Part shown: positions 17,747 through 26,696 of the stretch, in pieces
Layout: each line of letters starts with the position of its first letter
Position numbering within the stretch: the first letter of the stretch is position 1
Assembly (NCBI RefSeq): GCF_038900095.1
Contig: NZ_JBBMQQ010000003.1
Coordinates: forward strand, 124,001 to 188,000
Source of the DNA: Hoeflea sp038900095
GTDB lineage: Bacteria; Pseudomonadota; Alphaproteobacteria; Rhizobiales; Rhizobiaceae
DNA: 64,000 nt
Reading direction: 5' to 3'
The notes under the pieces: model-generated
Databases searched by the model: none
Seen by the model: the letters and a program-made list of their open reading frames with translations, nothing else
Told to the model about the DNA's origin: nothing
Made by a program: the position numbers and the translations under genes

Positions 17747-17889
17747 TTTTTAGCCTCGGAGTGGATCATTCAACATCGGTTTTCGCCCAAAGATGGGCGG
17801 ACGGACCTCTAAAACGCGAGTTTTTTCATCGCTATCTTTCGCACTTATCTGTGCAATACGAACTTTCTGCAACCCCGGTTTTGGATTGT

Positions 17890-20055
17890 TCATGCCGAAA
17901 TGCCGGGTTTTTGCCCCGCATCGCTCTCCGGTTTCGAATACATCACTCCGGCTAGTCTCCGGCGGAGTCCGGACAGCCGGGAGGTCGTGGGCCTGACGAA
18001 ATAATCGGCGATGCGTTCACTGCTCTGGCCATCGTTGGGTCCGTTGAAGCGGCGGATACCGCGCTCCAGAAGCTCCTGCGCCTGGGCTGCTGTCGCTTCA
18101 TCAAATAGCATGGCGCGCACCATTTCACCGACACGGGCGGGATCCTCACAGCCCATGCTCAGCCCCTCGGCGACAAAATCCACCACGTCTGCCTTTCCGC
18201 TGAAATCGCAAATCAGGGTCGGTGTGCCCCGGATTGCGGCTTCAATGGCGATGTTGGACACCACCACGATCAGGAGGTCGCTGGCGCCCAGCAGCTGGCC
18301 GATCGGATATTGCTTCACGATATCGATCTTGTCGCGAACGCCAAGCCGCTCGGCCATTGCTTCGAAAACAGCCATCTCATCACTTGGATGCAGCTTGAGC
18401 ACAACATGCACCCCGTCCAGATACGGCACTGCACCGAGCACGGGACCGAGCTCGGTTTCAGGGTCGGGAAAGGCCTCCGTCCCGACCGTAACGAGCTTCT
18501 TGCCAATTGCGCGGGGAAAGTCTTCCTCGACACTGCGACGGTCGGCGGTACGGTCGTGTCCGTGGTGCTTGTCGTAGGTATAGGCGCCCACGACTTCTAT
18601 ATTACGGGCCTTTTTTCCCGCCTTGATCATGTGGTCACGGATTTGATCGCCATAGGCGAGATGATAGGGCGCCGGGAAGTAATAGCCGTCCGGCCGGCGT
18701 CCCACCAGGATCGGGAAATGCCCAATCCACGGAATCTGGCGCGCGACAGCCTTGCGCCCGAATGCAATCGCGAGCGGCAGAGTTTCATTGATCGAGAACA
18801 CCGCCTGAATCTGCACGTTTTCCGCAATCTGTTCATAAAGCCGGTTCAGATGGCGCTGCCGCCGCATGTAGTAGGGCCAGTTCATTTCAAAGAGGAATTG
18901 AATCGCCGAAGCCAACACCGGATCATCTTCCAAAAGTGACTTCAGCGGCCATTTGAGTTTTTCGTTGCGGACTTCCTCTTCAAATCTTCCCACGTGAACG
19001 ACGGGCAGGCCTTCCATTTCAATCTTGCCGGAAAACCCGATCGAATCCGTCACCAGCAAGGCACTCATATCGCGCTTCTTCAAGGCTGCTGCGATTTGCA
19101 AAGCGGGATCGAGATTAACCCGCGAGCCGGAATCGCTGACCGTGATCAGCACAACGTTGTTGTCGCCGAGATCGGGCACGGCTTCAAATTCATGCAGCTC
19201 GGGTTCAATGGCGGATTTCGCAAAGAACCCGCCAATCCGCCATTGCCATCTGGAAAGAATGGATCTCTTGCTTCTATCGGTTTCAGTCGCACTTTCCTGC
19301 AGCCGCTGCCCCCAATCCGCAAGGGCCAGGCTGGCACGCGTAAACCGCGCACCAATCCGCCTCGTCAGCTTGCCAAAGAACTTGCCTATATCTTCGAAGC
19401 GGAAGGCTCGAACGCTGCGAAGCCATCGCAGGTACCTGATCCTTGTGCGCTTTCTGAAGTTCTTTGCCCGCTTGTCGTTGCGCGCCAACGAGATCAGCAA
19501 TGTGAACCGGCGAACAATCAAAGGATGTTTCCGAAGAAACTGATTGACCATGAAACGCTGCCGTTCACGGGTGAAAATGGAATGGTGCCTGTACTTCCAA
19601 CCGACCGTTAGATAGTCGATCTGCGACCGCAGTTTCCTGGCCGCGAGCCGGAAACAGTCATATGCATTGGAATCCACCACGGCCACGCAACACGGCGTTT
19701 TGGCTGCCGCCTTGTAGGCAAGCATCAGCTGGAACCAGTTGGTGGCAATCTCATGATAACAGGTCAGCAACACGTCCGTTTTCGACTTCGCTGCCACGGA
19801 CGACATCAGATCATCCATGATCCCGTAGGCCTGGTATTCGATTTCCTCGGCTTCGCTCTTGTTGAATGCGCTGCGAAAGGACCTTGTGGTCCAGCTCTGG
19901 TCGTCATGCTTGATCTCAATGGCGCTGTGCGCGAGCAGATTTATCTCTTCCGGCTTCCAGCCAAGAATGTCGTCGAGCTGCCCGAGAAGCTCCAGATCAC
20001 TCTTGTGGTTGCGAATGACCACAAACTGGTCGCCGTCACATTCAATGAGTAACAT
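17890..20055 (-). CDS. Large GT-B-like glycan protein, paralogue A
   Basis: Seen: about 721 residues; the largest of three paralogues (others at 21115-22869 and 27457-29313). Shared blocks in order: CYHEIAT near 120, RRPDGYYFPAPYHLAYGDQI in the middle, LHPSDE (GT-B style HP motif), SNIAIEAAIRGTPTLICDFS, DFVAEGLSMGC and the C-terminal RRFNGPNDGQSSERIADYF. A basic helical insertion at about 190-260 is specific to this copy. Start: ATG 20055 with AGAGG 6 nt upstream is better than the frame opening at 20097. Inference: a glycosyl- or glycerophosphotransferase acting at the cytoplasmic face. Donor unknown. Confidence 0.75.
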   Translation of the reverse strand: MLLIECDGDQFVVIRNHKSDLELLGQLDDILGWKPEEINLLAHSAIEIKHDDQSWTTRSFRSAFNKSEAEEIEYQAYGIMDDLMSSVAAKSKTDVLLTCYHEIATNWFQLMLAYKAAAKTPCCVAVVDSNAYDCFRLAARKLRSQIDYLTVGWKYRHHSIFTRERQRFMVNQFLRKHPLIVRRFTLLISLARNDKRAKNFRKRTRIRYLRWLRSVRAFRFEDIGKFFGKLTRRIGARFTRASLALADWGQRLQESATETDRSKRSILSRWQWRIGGFFAKSAIEPELHEFEAVPDLGDNNVVLITVSDSGSRVNLDPALQIAAALKKRDMSALLVTDSIGFSGKIEMEGLPVVHVGRFEEEVRNEKLKWPLKSLLEDDPVLASAIQFLFEMNWPYYMRRQRHLNRLYEQIAENVQIQAVFSINETLPLAIAFGRKAVARQIPWIGHFPILVGRRPDGYYFPAPYHLAYGDQIRDHMIKAGKKARNIEVVGAYTYDKHHGHDRTADRRSVEEDFPRAIGKKLVTVGTEAFPDPETELGPVLGAVPYLDGVHVVLKLHPSDEMAVFEAMAERLGVRDKIDIVKQYPIGQLLGASDLLIVVVSNIAIEAAIRGTPTLICDFSGKADVVDFVAEGLSMGCEDPARVGEMVRAMLFDEATAAQAQELLERGIRRFNGPNDGQSSERIADYFVRPTTSRLSGLRRRLAGVMYSKPESDAGQKPGISA

Positions 20056-20201
20056 GCAAGCCTCTTGGGACAGACCGGTAAAGATGCCGAATGACAAATC
20101 CCGCTCAACGGTGCCTCTGCAATTTGGCCGGACTTATCGGATATTTTGTCTATCAGCGCAACACGGGCAATTGTTGGTGTTCGACCGGAATTTGATGGCC
20201 G

Positions 20202-21074
20202 TCATTGCCAGAATTTGCATACCTGCAGATGCATGCGAGGCACCAGCATCCAGGAGTGGACAAGGTTCCAGGCTCCCCTGATCATCTGCTTGCGTGTCTT
20301 CAGCCTGCTGGCGGCATACTCCAGTTCCGTATAGGCAAACAGGTGCCTGCGGACAGAGCGGTCGAGACGCGGATCCGAACGATACTTGTTGACCAGATAG
20401 TCCCCTGCCGCCTTGACCCTGGCGAATTCGGGACGGCTGCCCAGATGGATGATGGCAAGCGGCTCGGGCACCACGGCCAACTCCCCGCCTTCCAATGCAA
20501 ACCGGGCGAACCAATCCACATCCTCCAGCCGCATCATGTTCTGATCATAGGCTCCGACCTCAACAAACGCCTCCCGGCCGAGCATGACGGTTGACCCCGG
20601 GCAAAACCAGCATCCGGAGAAAAACATAGACGGATCATCACTCGGCACCGGGATTCTTTGCTCCCGCCGCCCGTCCGAAAAGCGGTATTCGAAGCCCGAT
20701 GCAATTGCAGTCCGTTTTGTCCCGATGCCGTTGGCTGCGATGAAACCGAGCTGGCGTTCCAGCTTGTGCGGAAGCCATTCATCGTCCGAATCAAGCCAGG
20801 CCAGCCACTCACCGCGTGCTGCCCGCGCACCTGCGTTGCGCGCTGCACCCGCTCCGCCGTTTTCCTGCTGGCGCAGCAGCCTTATGCGCGCATCACCGGA
20901 CATATCGGCCGGCAGCTCGAACGGCGGGGAGGATCCGTCATCGACGACGATCAGTTCGAAATCCGTGAAGCTTTGGGCGAGAACGGAGCGGATGGAGACA
21001 ATCGCCGTATCCTGCCGGTTATAGACCGGAATGATCACACTGACCGACGGAGCGTCTTTTTGCGGCAAGCTCAC
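20202..21074 (-). CDS. GT2-family glycosyltransferase
   Basis: Inverting GT-A glycosyltransferase. Seen: 290 residues. SVIIPVYNRQDTAIVSIRSV is the nucleotide-sugar-binding start at about 11-30, LIVVDDGSSP follows, and GGAGAARNAGARAARGEWLA leads to the DxD-like WLDSDDEW. EDVDWFARFALEGG holds the catalytic-base region ED. The C-terminus is a short basic, amphipathic helix region with no TM segment. GTG 21074 is the start. It lies between paralogues A and B with gaps of about 40 and 146 nt. It probably adds one sugar to the lipid-linked glycan; sugar unknown. Confidence 0.92.
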   Translation of the reverse strand: MSLPQKDAPSVSVIIPVYNRQDTAIVSIRSVLAQSFTDFELIVVDDGSSPPFELPADMSGDARIRLLRQQENGGAGAARNAGARAARGEWLAWLDSDDEWLPHKLERQLGFIAANGIGTKRTAIASGFEYRFSDGRREQRIPVPSDDPSMFFSGCWFCPGSTVMLGREAFVEVGAYDQNMMRLEDVDWFARFALEGGELAVVPEPLAIIHLGSRPEFARVKAAGDYLVNKYRSDPRLDRSVRRHLFAYTELEYAASRLKTRKQMIRGAWNLVHSWMLVPRMHLQVCKFWQ

Positions 21075-21114
21075 GATATGATTACCCCATCAAAGTTGCT
21101 GCAGGCGGCCCTAC

Positions 21115-22869
21115 TCACCGGTGGTGACCGTTCGCTGCGACGCCGGAGTTGACCCGATCAGAAACCAATCGGGCGATACGCTTGGCGCTTTGCCCGTCAT
21201 TCGGGCCGTTGAAGCGCTCGATGCCGTCCCGCATTTTCTGGCTGGCGCTCTCTGCCACCGCCGCGTCAAACAGCATAGCCTCGGCCTGGCGCTGCACATC
21301 CCGAGGATCGTAGCAGCCCAGAGACAACCCTTCCTCGACAAAATCCAGAACGGCAGACTTGCCGCTGAAATCGCAGACCAGCGTGGGCGTGCCGACCACC
21401 GCAGCCTCGATGATCACCGTCGACATGACCGACACCAGGAGATCGGCAGCCCCGAGCAATTGTCCCAGCGGATAGCGGTGCACAATGTCGATGCTGTCCG
21501 CAACTCCGGCGCGCTCGGCCATCTCCCGCATTGCCGCCGGATTGTCGTCCGGGTGCAATTTGAACACCACATGGGCGCCCGCGATCCGCGTGACCGCCTG
21601 CAAAATCGGAACCAGTTCCGTCGCCGGATCGGGAAAAGCCTCGCTGGTCACGACAATCAGACGATTGCCATGGACGCGCGGAAAGTCGGTTTCCACCGTG
21701 GCCCGGTCCGCGATCCGGTCGCGGCCCAGATGCGCATCGAATGCCGGGCTGCCGACAACATGGATGGCCGACCGGCTATTGCCGGTTGACGCGATATGGT
21801 CTGCGAGCTGGAGCCCGTAAGCCAGATGCTCGGTCGCGGGGAAGAAATAGTGATCCGGACAGCGCCCGATCGTTGCGCCGAAATGGCCAAGCCAGGACAG
21901 CGAGCGGTCCCGCGCCCAAAGCCCTGCGGCGATCGACACCGGCAAGGTGTCGGGAACCGAAAGAACGGCCCTGACGGCACATAACCTGTTGGCAATGCCG
22001 AGCACACGCTGAACCCGTTTCAGGCGCGTGACATATTTGGGCCATGACCAGGCAAGCAACCGGTCAAGCGCGGCCACAAGGGTTGGCGGCAAGGATCGGG
22101 CGGCTGTAATTTCCTGCCACTCGGGCGGCGGCATGCGGACCGGGAATACCGGCAAATCGCCGTCGATCACCAGTGTGTTGCGCCCGCTCAGATCCGGATC
22201 CTCGGCGACAAGGGCAACTTCGGTGAGCAACAGGACCGGGATCTGGAGAGTATCAAGTTCGGGGAGGATCGCCTTGAGAGGCCTGAGATTGATCCCGGTG
22301 CCTGAATCGTTGCAGGTCACCACGGCAATCCTGCGCCCGGCAAGCCGGGTACCGGCGCGCAATGCTGCGGGAAGCTGGCGCAACAGTCTCAAGCTGCGGC
22401 GGAGGGGACGCAACACTGCCCGCAGCCGGGTCAGCGGCAACCGGCCGGATGGCGCAGCGCTCTCCTGGCCCACACCAAATGCTGCGGCAAGCGGCGCATC
22501 GAGCAGGGCCAGCATGATATCGCCCTGCGCCAGAACCTCGTGCATCGCGGCGACGCGCAGCACACCGGTTGCGATCTCGTGATAGGCACTTGTCAGAATG
22601 GATTTTAGCAATCCATCGGCCTGGGCCTCAAGCAGGACATCCGCCAGCCCATAGGCCTGTTGTTCCAGCCGGGAGAGCGCCGCGGGACCGAGTGCCGCTT
22701 CGACGGACTCGATCTCCCGTTCGCCATCGCCAACGGTGAGCGTACCGGGCGCGGATCCCACCACCCGGCCTTCTGGCAGTTTCATTGTCGCCAGTGCTGC
22801 CCGTGCCGCGTCATCATCCCGTGCGATCAGGATGGAAGCGCCATTCAGATCCAGCTGCCGCACCAACAC
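21115..22869 (-). CDS. Large GT-B-like glycan protein, paralogue B
   Basis: Seen: 584 residues from GTG 22869, which follows the TAA of the upstream GT2 gene directly (TAAGTG). Blocks shared with paralogues A and C: AYHEIATG, GRCPDHYFFPATEHLAYGLQ, LHPDDN, IIEAAVVGTPTLVCDFSGKS, DFVEEGLSLGC and RFNGPNDGQSAKRIARLV. The N-terminal 100 residues are variable. No signal peptide or TM segment is evident. Family: GT-B-like with the HP-x-D loop seen in capsule and CDP-glycerol transferases. Activity is inferred only. Conserved length and motifs suggest it is intact. Confidence 0.75.
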   Translation of the reverse strand: MLVRQLDLNGASILIARDDDAARAALATMKLPEGRVVGSAPGTLTVGDGEREIESVEAALGPAALSRLEQQAYGLADVLLEAQADGLLKSILTSAYHEIATGVLRVAAMHEVLAQGDIMLALLDAPLAAAFGVGQESAAPSGRLPLTRLRAVLRPLRRSLRLLRQLPAALRAGTRLAGRRIAVVTCNDSGTGINLRPLKAILPELDTLQIPVLLLTEVALVAEDPDLSGRNTLVIDGDLPVFPVRMPPPEWQEITAARSLPPTLVAALDRLLAWSWPKYVTRLKRVQRVLGIANRLCAVRAVLSVPDTLPVSIAAGLWARDRSLSWLGHFGATIGRCPDHYFFPATEHLAYGLQLADHIASTGNSRSAIHVVGSPAFDAHLGRDRIADRATVETDFPRVHGNRLIVVTSEAFPDPATELVPILQAVTRIAGAHVVFKLHPDDNPAAMREMAERAGVADSIDIVHRYPLGQLLGAADLLVSVMSTVIIEAAVVGTPTLVCDFSGKSAVLDFVEEGLSLGCYDPRDVQRQAEAMLFDAAVAESASQKMRDGIERFNGPNDGQSAKRIARLVSDRVNSGVAANGHHR

Positions 22870-23523
22870 TTACCGACCGAAGTGCTTGAAAAGCGCTATG
22901 ACGGCTGCACGCCCGATGATGTAGTTGGCTTTCAGATTGCCGCCAATTCGCGCCTGGCCTACCCGCGGCGCCGTCGGCACCGGCAACTGGCTGAGCTGGC
23001 CGCCCTGACGCACGATGAACAGCATGAATTCAGTGCCGATGGAGCGATAGCTGTCAAACCATCCGAGCTGCCGGTAATAGCTCATGCGGTAGGCCTTCAT
23101 GCCGCAGAGCGGATCCTGCAATCCGTAGAATTTGCGCGCCATGATCTGAAACGCAAGTTCCGAAACACGCGGCACGAAATCGCGGATGCCGACCACCAGA
23201 TCCGCCCCGTCATCAAGCCGTTTGACGAACTCGGGAATGAGGTTTCCGGGCAGTTGGCCATCGGCATCAATGGTGATGGCGTATTCGAACCCCAACGCAT
23301 CCGCCCGGGCAAACCCCGACGAAAGAGCGCCGTCATAGCCCTGGTTCACCTCATGTGTGACCACATCGGCGCCCAGACTGCGTGACAATTCCGCAGTGCC
23401 GTCGGTCGATCCGTCATCCACCACGATGGGTTGCCCGAATGCACGGACTTCCTCAAGCACGGGGGCGATCGTGTCCGCCTCGTTGAGAGCCGGAATGATA
23501 ATGGCTAGTCGAGGTGCGCCCAC
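22870..23523 (-). CDS. GT2 glycosyltransferase, DPM1/polyprenyl-phosphate type
   Basis: Seen: about 217 residues starting VGAPRLAIIIPALNEADTIA, with VVDDGSTDGTAELSRSLGAD, NQGYDGALSSGF and the DxD motif ITIDADGQLPG; CGMKAYRM follows. This order is typical of dolichol/undecaprenyl-phosphate sugar synthases, which make a lipid-linked sugar donor. GTG 23523, with GGGGAG about 9 nt upstream, overlaps the neuB-family stop by 19 nt. The frame is open to 23613, but that segment lies inside neuB and is not family-like. No C-terminal TM pair is present, so it is a soluble catalytic module. Confidence 0.88.
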   Translation of the reverse strand: MGAPRLAIIIPALNEADTIAPVLEEVRAFGQPIVVDDGSTDGTAELSRSLGADVVTHEVNQGYDGALSSGFARADALGFEYAITIDADGQLPGNLIPEFVKRLDDGADLVVGIRDFVPRVSELAFQIMARKFYGLQDPLCGMKAYRMSYYRQLGWFDSYRSIGTEFMLFIVRQGGQLSQLPVPTAPRVGQARIGGNLKANYIIGRAAVIALFKHFGR

Positions 23524-24587
23524 GTGAGATGCTCCCCTTTTTTGACCGCTGACCGCAATGGCTTTCCGACGATCTGGTCTTCCATGTAAGGTGCGAAGCC
23601 ATCTCTGGGACAAGGGCGCAGGGCCTCAAGATCGGCGCTGGAAAGGATTTCGCCCGGGGCGAGATCCCGTGCTGCGCGCAGGCCGCGGCGCTGAACCACA
23701 ACCGTGTCGACCTCGTTGTCCTCGACCTTCTTGACCCCGTCGCCAAGCGCCATTTCGAGCTCGCGGGTGCGATCCATCATGTCGCGCCATGTACGCGGGT
23801 CCATGGCGAACTTGTGGTCCGGGCCGGTGCGGCTCGTGTCATCGGTGAAGTGCTTTTCCATGATCCGGCCACCCAGCGCCACTGCGCCCAGCACGGTCGC
23901 GTGCCCCGGGGTGTGGTCGCTCAGGCCAAGGATCATGCCCGGATACATTGCGGCGAATGTCTTGAGCACGTTGAGCTTGATGTACTTGAAGTTCTCGAGG
24001 CTGGCCGTGTAGTTGGTGTTGCACTGAAGCAGGGCGACCTTGTCGTTGACTGCGAGCGCTGCCCGCACGGCGCGGTCTGCATCCTCGGCATTGGCGGCGC
24101 CGCAGGCGAGGATCGTGGGTTTGCCCTTCCTGGCGACATACTCGATATATTGCGGCCAGGAGACATCGCCCGAACCGATCTTGTAGGCCGGCAGGTGCGG
24201 ATCGAGCTCGTCGACGAGATCATAGGAGTAGGGCGTGGTAAAAAAGCTCACGCCTGCTGCCTTGGAGGTCATCTTCAGTTCCTCGGTCCAGTCAGGATTG
24301 ACCGAGGCGGCCTGATAGACCTCGAAAACCGACTTCTCCCACTTCGACTGGTGCGACATGGCTTCAGCCGGCATGCTCTTGAAGCCGACATCGGAGACGA
24401 TGGATTTGGCCTGGAAATGCTGGAATTTGACCGCGTCCGCCCCGGCATCGGCGGCCATCTTGATCAGGTCCTTGGCACGCTGCAGTTCGCCGTCGTGATT
24501 GGCGCCAATGTCGGCGATGAAATAGGTCGGATGATCGAGGCCGACTTTCTTGCCATCAATTTCAAATTCGGCGGCTGGCTTGTTCAT
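23505..24587 (-). CDS. neuB: N-acetylneuraminate/nonulosonate synthase family protein with SAF domain
   Basis: Condenses phosphoenolpyruvate with a six-carbon amino sugar to make a nine-carbon acid. Seen: 360 residues. The TIM-barrel start is FIADIGANHDGELQRAKDLI, followed by DAVKFQHFQA, FFTTPYSYDLVDEL, YKIGSGDVSWPQYIEYVA, LLQCNTNY and LSDHTPGHATVLGAVALGG, then MEKHFTDD with the metal-binding His. The C-terminal SAF (antifreeze-like) domain is at about 300-360, with RDLAPGEILSSADLEALRP. ATG 24587 has GGGAG upstream. It sits with an aminotransferase, SDR and cytidylyltransferase, the expected set for an activated nonulosonic acid. Whether the product is neuraminic, legionaminic, pseudaminic or new cannot be told. 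Confidence 0.92.
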   Translation of the reverse strand: MNKPAAEFEIDGKKVGLDHPTYFIADIGANHDGELQRAKDLIKMAADAGADAVKFQHFQAKSIVSDVGFKSMPAEAMSHQSKWEKSVFEVYQAASVNPDWTEELKMTSKAAGVSFFTTPYSYDLVDELDPHLPAYKIGSGDVSWPQYIEYVARKGKPTILACGAANAEDADRAVRAALAVNDKVALLQCNTNYTASLENFKYIKLNVLKTFAAMYPGMILGLSDHTPGHATVLGAVALGGRIMEKHFTDDTSRTGPDHKFAMDPRTWRDMMDRTRELEMALGDGVKKVEDNEVDTVVVQRRGLRAARDLAPGEILSSADLEALRPCPRDGFAPYMEDQIVGKPLRSAVKKGEHLTWAHLD

Positions 24588-24628
24588 TCTCAGTCTCCCT
24601 GGCGTCTTTGCATATGACGGAACCGCCT

Positions 24629-25471
24629 CTAGAGGGTGGCGATCTCGTCTTTCAAATCTGGTAGCGCGACGGAAAACGCCTGCTCGAAGCGTGAAACGTT
24701 CATGCGCATATCCCGTGGCCTATAGGCCATAAGCGACATGTCGGCAACGCTGCCCCGGGCCATACATCCGGCATCGAGACCCAGGTGATCGGCGAGCGCA
24801 ATCGCGAAATCCGCCTTTGACAGGCCACCATGCGAGCCAAGATTGAAAACACCGGAACGCCGCGCCTCAACGGCTCTGGTGATCATTGCCACCAGGCTGT
24901 CCAGCCCGAGCGGACTGAACAATACGTCGGTGAACCCCGTGAACACCGTACCGGCGCGCAAGGTCTTTTCCAGCCAGTCGCTGAAACTGGGCCGGCCGGC
25001 CAACTGGCTGCGGCCGAAGAAGTTGGTCCGCAATATGGTGGCCGGCATCTTCGAAGCGGCAAGTTCCCCGGCATATTTCGAGAAGGCGTAAGTGTTGGTG
25101 ATGTGCACATCATCCTCACTGAACGGCCCGCTGCCCTCGTAAACCTGGTCTGTGGAAATCTGCACGAAATGAGCGCCGGAGCGGCCCTCAAGTGCGGCAA
25201 CCAGGTTTTCAACCAGCTTCACATTGACGTGGTAGGCCTCGTCGGGAACCTCTTCGCAGCGATCCACGTTGGTCAGCGCCGCCAGATTGACAACAACATC
25301 GGGTGCGGCGGCCGCAACCAGATCGGCTGCAACCGCTGCATCCGTCAGGTCGCCTGATACATCCATGCCCTTGCTGTTGCCATGAGCAACAACGTCCATG
25401 CCGGCAGCGCGCAGGGCCGGCACGAGGCTGTGCCCAAGCATTCCGCTGGCTCCAGCCAAAAATACGCGCAT
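24629..25471 (-). CDS. RmlD-like NAD(P)-dependent sugar epimerase/reductase (SDR)
   Basis: Seen: 280 residues. The Rossmann start is MRVFLAGASGMLGHSLVPAL, NLAALTNVDRCEE is the RmlD-type NAALTxVDxxE block, and STDQVYEGSG is followed by YAFSKYAGE with Tyr-x3-Lys. NLGSHGGLSKADFA sits near the C-terminus. ATG 25471 has GGAG 6 nt upstream, better than the openings at 25483 and 25525. Family knowledge: dTDP-4-dehydrorhamnose reductase and related extended SDRs reduce keto sugars. No rmlA-C lies beside it, so a rhamnose role is unlikely. Work on the same keto-amino sugar as the neighbouring aminotransferase is inferred. Confidence 0.9.
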   Translation of the reverse strand: MRVFLAGASGMLGHSLVPALRAAGMDVVAHGNSKGMDVSGDLTDAAVAADLVAAAAPDVVVNLAALTNVDRCEEVPDEAYHVNVKLVENLVAALEGRSGAHFVQISTDQVYEGSGPFSEDDVHITNTYAFSKYAGELAASKMPATILRTNFFGRSQLAGRPSFSDWLEKTLRAGTVFTGFTDVLFSPLGLDSLVAMITRAVEARRSGVFNLGSHGGLSKADFAIALADHLGLDAGCMARGSVADMSLMAYRPRDMRMNVSRFEQAFSVALPDLKDEIATL

Positions 25472-25499
25472 TGAAGTCTCCATGATCGCTTGCGGCCGG

Positions 25500-26696
25500 T
25501 CAGGACAGGCTGGCGATGGTTTCAACCAGAATTTCCGCCTGGCGGTCGGCTTCGCTCGGATCCCAGTAGTTGGTCTTGAACTGCATCAGCCGTGGCTGCA
25601 GATCTTCGGCAACCGGACAAAGGCCGGGCTTGTATTTGGCGCGGTTTTCCTCGGAGATGAAGCGTTCGCGGCCAAGCAGGTTCATGTCGCGGAACATCGG
25701 CTCGAGATAGGTCAGCTGCCAGGCGCCATAGATGCCGTGGCCGCCACGCGCCTTGAAAGCGTCGCGGACGGTGTTCCAGCTGTGTTCGGGATGCCGCAGC
25801 TGCACCACGTAGGTCCAGTAGCTGTTGACGCAATCGGCAGGCGTGAGTTGCGGAACCAGCCAGTCGCAGGTGGCGACAGCGGCATCAAGCTTCTTCGCCG
25901 CATCGATGCGCGCCTGCACCAGGGGCTCAATATTCTCGACCTGCGCCAGTGCGACCGCCGCACACAATTCCGGCATGCGGTAGTTCCAGCCCATGGTGAC
26001 ATGGCGCTGGTAGGTTGGCTCCTGGATATCGTCCTTGGTGATCTTGCCCTTCTTGGCGCCCACGCCGGCATATCCGAGCGACTGGACCTTGCGTGTCCGG
26101 TCGGCAAGCTCGCCGTCATTGGTGATGACCATGCCGCCTTCGCCCGAAGTCAGGTGCTTCGAGCTCTGGAACGAGAAACTGGCGGCGTGACCGAGCAAGC
26201 CGACCATGCGGCCCTTGTACTTGCCCAGGAAACACTCGGCATTGTCTTCAAGCACGAAGAGATCATGCTTGCGTGCAAGATCCATGATCGGGTCCATATC
26301 CGGGGACAGGCCGTAGAGCGCAACGGTGATGATGGCCTTGGTCTTGTCGGTGATCCGCTCGGCAATCGATGCGGCCGAAATCTGGAACGTGTCGGGTTCG
26401 ACATCCGCGAACACCGGCGTCGCATTGGCTTGCAGCACCGCGAAAGTGGTTGCCGACATGGTCAGCGGCGGCACGATCACCTCATCGCCCGGACCAATGC
26501 CCTGCGCCTCGAGCAGCGCATGCATGGTTGCCGTGCCGTTGGTGAAGCTGAGGGAATAGTCACAGCCGTAAACCTGGCAGAACAGGTCTTCCAGCCGGCG
26601 CGTCATTATGGAGCCCTTGGAGCTGCGAAAATCTGTCGCCAGCACCTCGAGTACATATTTTTCCTCGTTGCCGAAAAGACGCTTGGACGTGGTCAT
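25500..26696 (-). CDS. DegT/DnrJ/EryC1/StrS-family sugar aminotransferase
   Basis: PLP enzyme that aminates a keto nucleotide sugar. Seen: 398 residues. SFTNGTATMHALLEA is the phosphate-binding turn, GDEVIVPPLTMSATTFAVL follows, and VLEDNAECFLGKYKGRMVG carries the Asp that contacts the PLP nitrogen. FSFQSSKHLTSGEGGMVITN holds the Schiff-base Lys. An N-terminal stretch, SSKGSIMTRRLEDLF, is typical of the family. ATG 26696 overlaps the upstream TGA (ATGA). Location between the SDR and cytidylyltransferase genes supports a role in making the amino sugar that the neuB-family enzyme uses, or a separate amino sugar. Confidence 0.93.
   Translation of the reverse strand: MTTSKRLFGNEEKYVLEVLATDFRSSKGSIMTRRLEDLFCQVYGCDYSLSFTNGTATMHALLEAQGIGPGDEVIVPPLTMSATTFAVLQANATPVFADVEPDTFQISAASIAERITDKTKAIITVALYGLSPDMDPIMDLARKHDLFVLEDNAECFLGKYKGRMVGLLGHAASFSFQSSKHLTSGEGGMVITNDGELADRTRKVQSLGYAGVGAKKGKITKDDIQEPTYQRHVTMGWNYRMPELCAAVALAQVENIEPLVQARIDAAKKLDAAVATCDWLVPQLTPADCVNSYWTYVVQLRHPEHSWNTVRDAFKARGGHGIYGAWQLTYLEPMFRDMNLLGRERFISEENRAKYKPGLCPVAEDLQPRLMQFKTNYWDPSEADRQAEILVETIASLS

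Noticed and set aside
17784..17799. CGCCCA / TGGGCG hairpin between paralogue A and the sialidase-like gene
   Set aside because: A short 6-bp stem followed by A residues, not T, on the relevant strand; not a convincing terminator.
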